From: Ectocarpus siliculosus
Taxonomy: Eukaryota; Sar; Phaeophyceae; Ectocarpales; Ectocarpaceae
NCBI GenBank assembly: GCA_000310025.1
Contig: FN649149.1
Span: forward strand, 143,681-207,680
DNA: 64,000 nt
Reading direction: 5' to 3'
In this document: in pieces, positions 43,990-55,200 of the stretch
Position numbering within the stretch: the stretch's first letter is position 1
How the letters are laid out: every line of letters starts with the position of its first letter
Position numbers and translations under genes: made by a program
Notes under the pieces: generated by a model
What the model saw: the letters and a program-made list of their open reading frames with translations, nothing else
Databases searched by the model: none
Told to the model about the DNA's origin: nothing

Positions 43990-44631
43990 AATAAACATTT
44001 GCAAAGGCGACATCACCTTGGTTAGCACGTCATCTTCTCCTCCGGAATCACTCAAGTCTGACACTGTTGCAGAGCTAGTCTCGGGCGCATCAGAGCTGCT
44101 ACCTCCAGACCCGCCAGGCTGAGCTTCCCTGTCGGACCCTTGTGCCACCGGTGGTGAAGATGTTGTGACATCGAAAGACATTGCAGAGCTTAAAACGTCC
44201 ACCACCATCTTCTTCTCAACCCCGCCCTTCCTCTGCTCCTTACTTGCTGCCGGCGATGATGGCTGCTCCCGAGCCCTGTCAGCTTGGTTCAAGGGGCTGG
44301 CAACCAAATGGACAAAACTAAGTCCGTATGTGTACGCATTTCAAAGTTATTTACAGCAGCAGTAGTTCAACGGTCGATGGCCAGCAGTAACGTGTTGGAA
44401 ACAGCAGTGCAAGTGCTACACAACAGTACACATACAGAGTGTGCTCTATAATCATCTGGACGAGGTTGGGTGTTCGCCTGTCGTGTACCTACCTTCATAG
44501 TAGTGAGCTACCACGTCAAGCTTTCCTCAACCGCTCACCGCAAACACGCTCAATCCAAAGGCACCAAGGGACATTCCAGCGGCGATGATATCGTCCACCT
44601 CTAGCTCGTGTAGGACAGTCAGCGTTAGCAT
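43990..44631 (-). CDS. Possible minus-strand gene divergent from VMA22 (fragments)
   Basis: An ATG at 44631 opens 31 codons (MLTLTVLHELEVDDIIAAG..., then a hydrophobic LGAFGLSVFA) ending on a GTGAGC donor at 44539. Further down, an acidic, serine-rich frame (44307 to about 44020; SDLSDSGGEDDVLTK) ends on a GTGATG donor. The two phases do not fit directly, so an exon is missing or one fragment is spurious. The start lies 275 bp from the VMA22 start on the opposite strand, a layout like HYPK/CEP164. Family unknown. Confidence 0.3.
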
Positions 44632-44905
44632 GAACTCTTGAACCGAAACCAGCCGAGGGGTGTGGCCTCCGCGTTAAGCGAGGCAGAGGGAAAGAGGTGT
44701 GGCGAAGGTGGGCTAAGTCGGGCGTGGTGTGTCACGCACGCGCGGTTCATGCTCGCTCACCACCCCCCCTCCCATATCTTAGGCGCGGAGCCTCTGCTCG
44801 CGTGTTTCGAAGTTGCGGATCAATTTTACGGCAATGTTACCACAGCCGGAGTGCTTCTTCTCCCTAGCTACTTTCGCGTACCCGTCGCAGCTCCCACGGC
44901 TCGAG

Positions 44906-47900
44906 ATGGACGAAGATGCCGCATTGTCAGCCCTCCTGACAGCGCTCGATGATCTTCACAATATCAGAAATGAGATGCACACCTGTTTGAAGCAGGCAAG
45001 TGCTTGGTGTGCTCTGCGTGCGTCGTTGGGAGAATTTAGTCTGTAACTACCTTCGTCACTTCCTTGCGTATTTCTTGGCCACCGCCGTCGAGCACAGACA
45101 ATGTAGTACTCTTATAGTACGATGTAATGCAATGTGTAACCCTTATACCTTTTTTGGGTAAGTTAGCCTGTGACCACGGGAATCGACCCCGTCAAGTGTT
45201 GACTAACATAGTACAGAGGAATGTACAGGGCAGAGAGAGCGGAACGGTTTAAATAGGCTGATGTGAAGACAACAGCAACAACAACAACAACATGCGGGAT
45301 CCACACTAGAGCCGTATTTCTTAATCCAAGAGTTTGTGGCCCTATGGAATAGCAAGAGATAATGTGAAATACACGAAAACCCTAGGTTGCATAAGATACC
45401 ACACCCCTTGGAACCATATCAAAGCTTGATTGTCTCCACGGCGACGAGGATGCACAAATCAAATGATCAAATGATATGACCCCGTTCTCGAAAGCTCTTG
45501 ACGAGACAATTCCAACGCCGCCATTTTCTATTCATCAGTCGCTGCTTTTGCTGCAGCGCATTCGAGCTTTGAAAAACGGTCTAGGTGGTGTGATAGTGTG
45601 GTATCTCATGCGTTGTCATTTTTGCGTTTCTCGCCACCTTTGTGGTGTGGTTTGTGGCGATCGCTTTCAGGGCTTCTTGAATATGGCCAGGGCAAGGAGA
45701 AGCATGGGAAGAAATTCCGTGAGTGTGCTGGATACACGGGAGGAATATGCTGCGGAGGTAACGATTGCAATGTGAGCTCGTATGTGATACGTATTCTTAC
45801 AAGTACATTCGCCCCCTCCTATTAAGTACTGAACGCCCAAATGGGGACACTTTGGGGACACAGCTTTCAAATGTCAATTTACCGCACCGTAGTCGCCCCA
45901 GGCTCCGCTGTGTGAAACGCACGTGAGAACCATTTGTCTATCGTTCTTGGGTGAGTGGTACGCTGTGTGAGGCCTCTCCTCGGCCTCTGACTTGCTGTAC
46001 ACAATCTCCTCAAGCCGGGTGTCCCGTAGGTGGTAAAACTGCTGTACATAGCCTGGTACTGTACTGGAAAAAATTGCTGTCTCTGCTTCAGTATGAAAAG
46101 TGTCCCTACGTGCTTTGGGGACAGTTTTCATACCGAAACCAATTCACCCTTTGTCTCGGCACTCTCTGATTTCTGTGAAGGAACTGCTGTAGCCCCTTCG
46201 ACCAATGGCTGACAATCCTTTTGGCGATATTATTTGTTTAGGGAGGGGCTGCGTACTACTCTGTAGGAGGGTGAACATTCAAAACGGTATTCCGGAAATC
46301 CATGCAATGCAACTGCTTGGTAAGCATGTGTCGTCCTCGGTGTCTAACAGTCGCTCGCAGGTTACCCTCTCTCGTACTTTTTACGGTACGGTCTAGCTCT
46401 CAAGGGTATTGCCTCGTCTACAGGTGGTAGCCTCAATAATCTGTACTGGTAGTTTTGTTTTGCGCTCTTCTCTTCGCTGCAGTTAGGGACCGTAAGAGTG
46501 GTAGGTAGAAAGTATGAGCGACGGTTTCTGAATGGGATAAAAATATGAACGTGGACGCCTCTCTTTACTGAAGAGCTCCTATCCGGGTTACGCAGAAGCC
46601 TCCACAATGCTACCTTCAATATAAGACTCAGCAAATTTGTGAATCCTTCTCCAGAATCTCAAGATTTTTTTTTGGACTGTGAGACTACATACGCACGTCA
46701 ACGTCAAACACCATGTCAAGAAGCAAGTACACACGTCAGCATTGTGTGTGAACAGCTGCAGCATCAGCTGCAACCAGTTAAGCAGAAACATGTAGTTTCC
46801 AGCAGTCGAGCCATGTCGTGGCGGTGTCAGCAGAGGTGCAGATTAATCAATGCAGACAGTACAGACCGCCAAGCCTCAGGTTGGGACCGACGTTGGCATT
46901 GCGGCCTACACATACATCCGCATGCGTGCGGCATGCGAGGATTCAACAAAAAATCCAGAAATAAGTAAACAACCGAGACTACGATTATTGTAATCAACCT
47001 AAGCATGAGGCAACAGCGGTATGACACCACGGCTGGCCGATTTTACATAAGATCATCAGGACACTGGTGTGATAGTTAGCTCTCTGGGTGTAGCGATCTT
47101 TGGTGTAGAGGCGCAGATATGGGCGAGCTCCAGGTGGAGGGTCGGATGCCCTCAAGAGATCTGCATGTGAGCGAAACAAACAAATTGTTCGCGGGTTGTT
47201 CTTGCTGCCAGCTTCCTACAGAAGCATCTTTATCGAAAACAAAAGCTCGCGCCAAGCTCCCAAAAATGGCGCAAACGTAGTCTACCAGTATGCAGACATC
47301 TGTTTTCCCTCTGTTTGCTTTTTGCATGTTATTGCATCACCCCTTTGCCGCGGTGCTGTTCTTTTGCCCCAGTCCCGAGGGAGGCCTTGTATCGGTAGAT
47401 ACAAGGGTGTTCCGCGGTTCCATATGCGTCAACTTTATTCACGACCAAGCTCGACTACTGGTACTAACAGCAGAGGAGACATCTCCATCTCGTCGAGACT
47501 ACGCAACGAACGGATTGTGTACAAGGTTTCGAGGGCGTAAACTAAAGACCATCGGGGGAACCGGGTCCTCCGTTTAACTGGGAAGTCCTACTTGTACACT
47601 ACTATTTTAGACTGGCTTGTGTAGCGATGGCCTTACGATCAAAATTATGTACAGGATTTAGTCTGGGCTCGTTTTTTGTAGCGCGTTATGAGAAGATATC
47701 TGGATCTTGATTTGTATTTTCAGAAATAGCATCCCGTTCGACTGTGGGTATATCTCGAATGGGTAGTCTTTCTGTGTGTGTTTTTATTATTCCTCAATAC
47801 CCTCTTTTTGGTTTGCGGGTAACCCATGGAAGTTTTTTGTATGCACCAATGGTGCTGGTTAGCAACCAAATGGTTGCCGTGACAGGACAACACCAGGATA

Positions 47901-48664
47901 ACGTGGTTCTCTCTGCCTTTGCCAATACCAAACCAGAGAGGAAGATACTTCAGAAGGACGACTGCAGGAGTCGAGGAGCATGTTCTCGAGAAATAGAGTT
48001 GAGCCCGCTGGATCCGCTGTGGTTATCCGTGACGGAAGTCTGAGACAGCGCGGAGGAGGGGGCGCGCATGTGGAAATCGAGGAATCTTTGCTGCAGCCAG
48101 ATCAAGATGCCCCTGTGCGTGGCGACTCGATGAGCTTGTTCGCTACGTTGGTTCCACCGCCGCTGCGCAAATCCAAGAAGAATTTCACGTCTGGTAAGCG
48201 TTTTTTTTTAATTTCCTGATCTTGTCGTGCGCTCGTAGGCGTTTCGGTGCAGTTGGCGTGTTCTTATGGTGTGGTTCTACGGTCATGAACCAAGAACCTG
48301 CACTAAACATCGTTCTCGCCACTGCACACTGTGTGTCACCGCGAAAACATATGCATAAGTGGAATTCAATGTAATACCAAATGTGCGCGACGCGCGCTTT
48401 CCTCGATCATGGCTGGACATGTTTGCTTACCTCCACCTGAATGCACGATTTTCCCGCCGCAAGTTGCGTAGCGCAATATTTTCAAACATTTGCTTCTTTT
48501 GAACTGCCAGTTTGGCCTTATTTGTGTCCTCTGCTTCAACCCGATATATCTGCCTCAATGCAGTCGTGGACTACGCTGTGGAGGCGTCAAATCTTGCACA
48601 TCGCATCATCCATCTACAGAAGATGTTGGAAGCGAAAGGACAGATGCCAAAGGACCCAAAATGA
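44906..48664 (+). CDS. CCDC115: V-ATPase assembly factor VMA22 / CCDC115, 4 exons
   Basis: Works at the ER/Golgi in assembling the V0 sector of the proton pump. Exons 44906-44995, 45671-45757, 47968-48193 and 48564-48664 close in phase and give 167 residues (human CCDC115: 180). The joined protein follows the family: an N-terminal helix (LLTALDDLHNIRNEMH), then KQGFLNMARARRSMG across the first junction, a variable acidic middle, and the diagnostic DSMSLFATLVPPPLRKSKKNF leading into the last helix (AVEASNLAHRIIHLQKML). The first intron starts with GC (CAG|GCAAGT). The start at 44906 is preferred to an in-frame ATG at about 44831 because the protein then begins like its relatives. Intron 2 is long (2.2 kb), and an extra small exon there cannot be excluded. 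Recognition rests on two conserved blocks and the length. Confidence 0.85.
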
Positions 48665-49619
48665 CACTGGAAAAAGTATAAAGTTGAAAGTCAGACCTTA
48701 TCGGTATGGTCACTTTTTGTGCCAATTGATGAGAGACAGTCTAGGACAGCGGTGGCAAAGGCCGTTGACCAAGTGAGAGCCGCTGCGAGCAACACGTTCA
48801 GAGGAGTTGGCTCGTGGGCACATCAACTCTGACCAGCTTCGGTTGTGAGACTTAATTGTTGAGGGGCAAAAGTGATTTGTGTTGTTTTTGTGCCGAACCC
48901 AGCTGAGAACGACGAATAAGGTGTTTCGACACGTGATGCATACCATGTATAGTCTGCGCGTGTTCAGAAGGAGTCATGTGTAACATGCTCCACCTACCAC
49001 GACCCCAAAGCTGGCCACCCTCGTTGAGTGCGAGGATCATGGCTGCGTGAATATTAGCAAATTGACATTCCTTTTGCGAGTAAACTTTACATAGACATGT
49101 GCGCGGTTCTCCTCAGGCAACTGGTGTACTCGTTGGGAATCTTCGCACTCTCGAAAACGGTGTGTGGCCGCGGTGGGGTCGTTGGCGCGCCGTGGATGTT
49201 ATGGGGCAAAGGAGTAGTCGTCAGTTGGGGTGATCATCGTGGAGCGAGGAAAACGAGAACGACAAAAAAGAGAGCTCGATGCCTTCATCGCGTGTCGTCC
49301 ACACAATCTCTCTCATCGTTCGTACTTGCACTGCAACTGCATACACCGAGAGGCATGCTGCGACCGCAACTTGGAAATCCTGCAACGACAACCGAACCAA
49401 AGACGCTTGAACACAAGTGCCTGCACTGACAAGCTCGAGCCTGTTAGCAGAGAAGAGGCAGAACCCAGTTCTCCCCACAGATCGAGGAAAGAACGACAAA
49501 GCGCACACACCGTCACTACGAAGATGTACGGGCAAGGAGCGCAGCCTCGGTCAAACTATGCACTGCATACTCTCACCACCGCTGTGCTGTTTTTTTTTAA
49601 CAAAGGCAGATGCACAACG
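48665..49619. other. Convergent intergenic region, no supported gene
   Basis: Lies between the 3' ends of VMA22 (plus) and HYPK (minus) and should hold both 3' UTRs. A plus-strand frame at 49230-49673 runs antisense into the last HYPK exon and shows no family resemblance. Confidence 0.5.
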
Positions 49620-51899
49620 TTACTGCAGGAGCAGTCGCAGAGCTTGCACGACATCACCGTCCCTCTTCAATAACGCGGCCTTCGCTTCCTCGGTAGACAC
49701 TTCCAATTCCTCTTTCAACACTTCAATGTCTGCAGCAGAGATCTTCAGAGTTGATTCCGTGCTTGGCTCGGCGCTGTACACGAAAAGAAAGAAAAAACGA
49801 ATACGCAGCAGCAAGTAAATGATCGTGGCGAGGTGGATGTTACGTAGTTGCCGAATTTCAGCACACTATACCGCTGCAAAGAGATGTTCACCAGGGCTTT
49901 GAGCACTTGATTCATTTTTGCTGAACGGACACTTCAGGTTGGACAAAGCCGCCGCAGGGCTCTCACTGGGGGGACAGACCTTTGACGCGCACCACTGAGA
50001 ATTCAACATTTTGGAAATATGCATCACCCGAGAAATTTCCCGGACGTTCGAGCGTTATACGAGGCCCTGATTCTAGCCAAGACTTCCTTTCCAAACAGAG
50101 AGCACAGCGGATGTATCTGGATGTGTAGATATAGAAACACGTTTGAGCAACACGTGTGCGCGCGTACTTGCCGTCTCTTGTCCCCTTGTCCAACCCCAGT
50201 TTCCTCTTTTTCGGCACGAGGATCGCCGTGTTTGGGGCTTCTCAGCAGTCCATTCCATTCCCCAGACTTTCAATTTCATTTCGTACGGCTTTTTCAACGA
50301 AAAACGACATGAGTCCCGACTTCCACTAACGTGCCTAGCCTGCGCTACCGTAGCGCTTGAAACGTGCCAGTCGCGCCCATGAGCACCGATTGACGCCATT
50401 TCGAAGGGTGAAGGGAACCTCAGTTTTATCGTACCTCGTTCCGTCCCAATCATGAGAGTCGAATGTTCATACGGTCCAGCGTACCTACATAATCAATGTG
50501 ACCACGGTTTGATAGCGCTTGTTCGTGCGGATACAGATTGCGACTTGGTTATTTAGGTCACAGGAAAAGCGGATTGCCGAACGCTTCTTTCTCTATGACA
50601 AAAAAAAGCAAAGACATGCACGTGCACACAGCGTTATCTTTGTGTACCCCGCTCAGCTCCTCAGAAGGGGAAGCCCTCCCGGCAGGGAAGGATACTGTGT
50701 TGACCTTTAAACTCATACGTAGACCATTCGACGGCACAACGGTATGATGGGAGGCATAGTGCTCCAGTATTTTTAGAAAGTAAACAATCTCACAGAAAGA
50801 CTCGTCTACCCGTTCGAGATATAAACCCAGTCGAAAGAGATGTGGTGCAGTCTTTCAGTGAGTGGAGGGAAACCAGTATTCTTTCGAGTCATCATATCTG
50901 CTTCGGAGCGCTGGCCGGCGTGTGTGACAGCAGTGCCGCAACCCCCACAGTCGTATGCCTCGATATTTTCTCCACGACAAGCGTCGGATGTGCCCCGCCA
51001 ACAACAACATGCCCCCCGACAGCAGTTGAGTAAGTTCACGCAGCAGTGACCGCACCACATCACAACGAACAAGTTGCTTGGCATTTTTTTTTTTTTTGTC
51101 TTGACTTCAAATCAGCGCTCACAGCACTAGTAGTGCCGTTTACTCCGACACGTCGTCACACAGAGGGTCCCCTCTCTACCCTCCCCTCCTGCGGTACTTT
51201 GCCTTCGATTTTTAATGCGAGAAGAGTTTAGCACTCTCTTCCCTCTGTGTACACACGAACTAGCGCTATCCACTAGGCCAGGAGCGGAAGCGAGAGAAAA
51301 ACTCTCTTTGAAAGAAAAGCTCGCTTACGCGCCGGGATTCGAACCCTAACCTGACCTCTAGAAGGTTTCGAGGACACCAACTAGACCACCGGGGCAAACC
51401 GGCAGGTTAGCATGCATTGGGTCGAATGCTTGATGAAATTCAGTTGCATATTTTGAATTTTGGTGTCGGGAAGACCTTTAAAACTGTGGTACTTTAAGTA
51501 CATGACAATTTATCACACCCTTTCTACAATGTATGTAGTCTAGCTGTTCCAAACCCTACTTCAGAAGTACTCACTGCTGCTTCATGGTGTACAGCAGTAC
51601 CTCTACTTCATGTATGTAACTGCTGTAGGTCGAATCTATGTAGCACACGATATGTTGGTACAATATTTGATTTTCGTATTCGAAAGCGCCAACTAATAAA
51701 AGCTACCAGGTATGATATGGTACTCTACAGCAGTAGTAGGATTTTTTTTTTAGGATTACCTCGCGGGTATCAATGTCGGTGAGGAGTTGTTGGCCAGGCT
51801 GGACAGAGCATTGGCTGTGTCGTTCTCGTTGAGCTCCTTCTCTGCGTGGTAATCTGTCACTTTCTCCAAACCTGCATTGGCCTCTTCTGCTTCTGCCAT
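49620..51899 (-). CDS. HYPK: HYPK, NatA-associated UBA-like protein, 2 exons
   Basis: A small partner and inhibitor of the ribosome-bound N-terminal acetyltransferase NatA (NAA10/NAA15). Exons 51899-51760 and 49773-49620 join in phase 2 and give 97 residues. The N-terminal part has the family signature AGLEKVTDYHAEKEL (human: ADLERVTDY..EKE), the region that reaches into the acetyltransferase. The C-terminal 50 residues form the NAC/HYPK-type UBA (KISAADIEVLKEELEV, KRDGDVVQALRLLL), which binds the NAA15 scaffold. The lysine/glutamate-rich linker of animal HYPK is replaced by a short neutral one (NNSSPTLIPASAEPSTES). The single intron is about 2 kb and contains a SINE. The gene diverges from the CEP164-like gene with 353 bp between start codons. 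Confidence 0.9.
51165..51395 (-). repeat. tRNA-derived SINE, copy 2
   Basis: Within the HYPK intron and in the same orientation as HYPK. The head at 51395-51331 reads GCCCCGGTGGTCTAGTTGGT... with box A TGGTCTAGTTGG and box B GGTTCGAATCC. Downstream comes a second box-A-like word (TGGCCTAGTGGATAGC), then the tail block shared with copy 1 (actctt.cgc.-taaaaat...ccgcaggagggg). The two copies differ at many positions, so the family is old. Confidence 0.7.
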
Positions 51900-52252
51900 G
51901 GCTACACGCGCACACCCGGAACGGATCGTCAGTCCAACACAGCAGTATATAGTCTTCACTGCGCCATGATAAGATGCACACCAGATGCACCACCACACAC
52001 TCCTGACCCATTTTAAAGTGCAGGTATGCATGTGTGCCGGGAGAGAAGCATTTTGCGGAGCCCCAGAGCGGAACTTGAAAAGATCGGCGTTTTGCTGTGT
52101 GCAGCACAGCAGTACAGCGGCGATGCGACACCACACAACCTTTGGGTGCTGGTGGTCAGCGGCTTGGGAACCTGGGCACGCGTGACTTAACTGACAGTTA
52201 CTCAGAGAACGTTGCTCAAACTGGAGAAGAAAAATATCGCTGATCGGCGGTT
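51900..52252. promoter_or_regulatory. Divergent promoter region of HYPK and the CEP164-like gene
   Basis: Only 353 bp separate the two divergent start codons, so both 5' UTRs and core promoters must lie here, unless either gene has a non-coding first exon. No clear TATA box is evident on either strand. Short 'gtgcagcacagcagtacagc' words lie at about 52080-52105. Confidence 0.5.
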
Positions 52253-55200
52253 ATGGATCCTTCCACCCAACCTGCCGGCGGTGCAGGGGGACATGGAGTT
52301 GCGGGAGATAGCATCGTGCTCGAGGAGGAGATCGATCAAAACTACGTACCTAGTGAGGTAAAGTGAAAGCGTGAGGTACAGAAGTTGCCCTGGTTCTGAT
52401 CGGTTGTAGCGTAGAACAACAGTACCTCGAGGTAGATTATGTCATGCACAATCATCATGGCCGTTGTACAAAATGCATATCCTGGTTCATGAGTCCCGTT
52501 CTACTATTTGTACTAGAACTAGTAGATGTTATCATACAGTCTACAGGAGTACGCCGTTAGCCCTTTATGGTCCCGAAACGTTGGTTCAATTCATATGTGT
52601 ACCTTTTAGATATTATGGCACCACAAACTTACAGCACCACGCGCAGATACTCATGCCAAAATATGTTACTGCAATTAGTTCCCAGATTCGCACTGCCTTG
52701 TGCATAGACTACTCTGGAGTATTAAATATATGTGCGATTCGTATTTTGGACAATGATGTCGGTACGCACACTCCCCGTCACGGTCACGGAGTGCTGTAGT
52801 TGTTGTACCAGGTATGCATCACTGGATAGGCGTGGGGGACTTGGGTAAAACGGCCTTTGACCATGATCACGTGGTTGATTTGATCCACGACGAATTGGAA
52901 TGTTGATGTTTGTCGAGCCATCCAAGCACAGAGCACGAAAAGCTCGGAAAAAGAATGTGCTCGTTGTGTGTCGAAAGGTACAGTAGTGACACACACACCA
53001 TGCGTTTCCCGTAGTAACCCTGTTGTTGTGAGTGTTGATGAAGAAGTGGCACCACCATCGCCATCACGGGTGTCGAGAATCGCACGCAGAGGTGCTTCTT
53101 GCTACCGGAGCTCGTGTTGTTTGTGTTCGTGGCCAGGCGTTTTGTCCAAGTGTCTTTTCGCGCTCTAAACACTGTAAGCAATGTCATTCGTTGGGGTGTC
53201 AGGGTTGAATGCGTATAGTGAAATACCTCGTATAGTCTAGAATGAGAGAATCAGAGGTTTTTTTCCCGCACTTTTTTCCCAGATGCCCTGCGTGCAAGTG
53301 TCGGCGATGTGCGCATAGCGGGACAAGGACAGTTGTCTTCTGCACTTTGAGGTCCCACGATCTGGGGAGCGCCTGAAGCACCAAAATGGTTGTCAAGACT
53401 AGACTATGTGCATGACCAGTTTTACATACGTAAGGGAGACACATGACATATGGTACCTGTTGGTACGCGAGGTGGGAACTCGTAGAAATCGATTTCAGAT
53501 TGCGGCATCACCACGGGGTAATAGTAAGAGGTCTCTCTACAATCACCCTTTACCTTTATGTCTCTTTGTCATCCCTTTTCTACAATATCGGTTGCTCGAA
53601 GCTGATCTGCGTTATGGTCTACCCTCCCTGTTGGGTGTACTCAGCACTAGATACGGATCTATGGAGACCTAGGGGGTCTTGTGTATCACGTTGTTGGCAT
53701 GTGTTTCTGGAAGGGCGGAGCCCCTTCCAGTACGCATGGGCAGGCTTGCCCTGTTCACTCTTTAAACTCGTTAATGCAGAGGTCTTGAGTCAAACTTATC
53801 TCCACAACCTCTGACGATAAGCACCCGCTACCCAACACTCTCTAACTGAAGAGCTCCGATTTTTTTGATCACACAACAAAACTCATCTGCAGTGCAGCAG
53901 AAAACGGAAAGATCGTTGCGTGGGAGTAATTGACTGTACAGCTATTGGTCAAAGTTGACCCACGCGCTGTTGAGGTAGGGTGTGCGAACGAGCGTCAACA
54001 AGCCCGAGCCCAGAGATAGCTGTTGGCCTCAAATCTACTGGTTGCACGTACGCACACCACAACGCCCACAGCAAACGGACAGAATCAGGTGAGCATGCTC
54101 GTTCTCTCTCTCAGTCGCTGCTGGTGATGTGGGCTGGCGGGCGTTGCGTGCTTGAGTTGCCACAAAGAATACCCCGCCACAATAAGGTTATGCTGTCCGG
54201 ACACGAAAAAACTCTCGTACCCAGCATCGAAACGGGGCCTTCCCTCTTTTTATGACGCCAAAGGTCAGAGGACTGGTTTCTTCCGTTGTCATGGGCAACG
54301 AAACCTTTTGCTCCTTTCCTTTAGGGTCTGCGTGGTTTTGCGATGTCTTCCGTTGGGGTATCGATCGAAAAATAACGCGAATGCAACTTCTCCCCCAAAT
54401 TACGAGGAGGTTGTTAATTGTAGCAGAATGTATATCAATGGGTGAGCTTGCCGCTCATGAGCTCGCTGTCGCGTTGCTGCTGGTCCGACTCAGGGATGAG
54501 CCGCTACGTCAGTTAATTCAAGCCACAGCAGTAAAGCGTGGAGCGCCTTGCGACAGCTGTGCGGGAAGTTCAATGCAATTGCCGCGTTGGTTTGAGCTAC
54601 CCCCATGCGGCGGTCGTACAGTTAACCATGCCAGGGAGTATACGTAGACAACCCTCGAGTCCAGCATACGACTTTTCCAGGGGCCGCCTGTGACCCCGCT
54701 CATCTGCAGTCTGTGTGAGGAGGGCAACGATGATAAAAGTGGTGCATCTGGGGCTTGTCGAAAGCAGAACTTGGCACAGGGTGTAGGAAACCAATCCCCT
54801 CGCGCAGGAAAAGTTTTGGTAAGAAAACCGTCTTCTTGCTTGCTAAGGGCGCTGACACACATTTCGCGACCCTCGATTTACGGTCATGCCAGGACGAGGT
54901 ACGCGAGTATGCGAAATGGCTTGGGATGGAGCTGCAGGATGATCTCGACCTGTTCTGGATTGCTAAAGAGGGTCTCAAAGCACCCCTGCCAGAGAATTGG
55001 AAGCCATGCAAGACCGTGGACACTGACGAGATTTACTACTTCAATTTCGCCACGGGTGGGGCACTGTCGTCTTCCAACCACTCAATGTGTAGATTGTGGT
55101 AGCTTACACCGTAACTTTGGCGCGATACTCATCAACAACAAGAACGTGACTTGTTAAAACGTGTTTCTTTAGGACATTATCGTATCAGGCACGTTGATTC

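Noticed and set aside
45883-46041. 53-codon minus-strand candidate exon (QFYHLRDTRLEEIVYSK...)
   Set aside because: It has an acceptor, a donor and phase 0 ends, but lies inside VMA22 intron 2 on the opposite strand, and no partner exon could be linked.
46994-47327. Minus-strand frames with protein-like composition (RPYLRLYTKDRY...)
   Set aside because: They overlap each other in different frames within the long VMA22 intron and have no recognised family or splice partners.
49230-49673. 147-codon plus-strand frame, basic and cysteine-containing
   Set aside because: Runs antisense into the HYPK terminal exon; no conserved domain.
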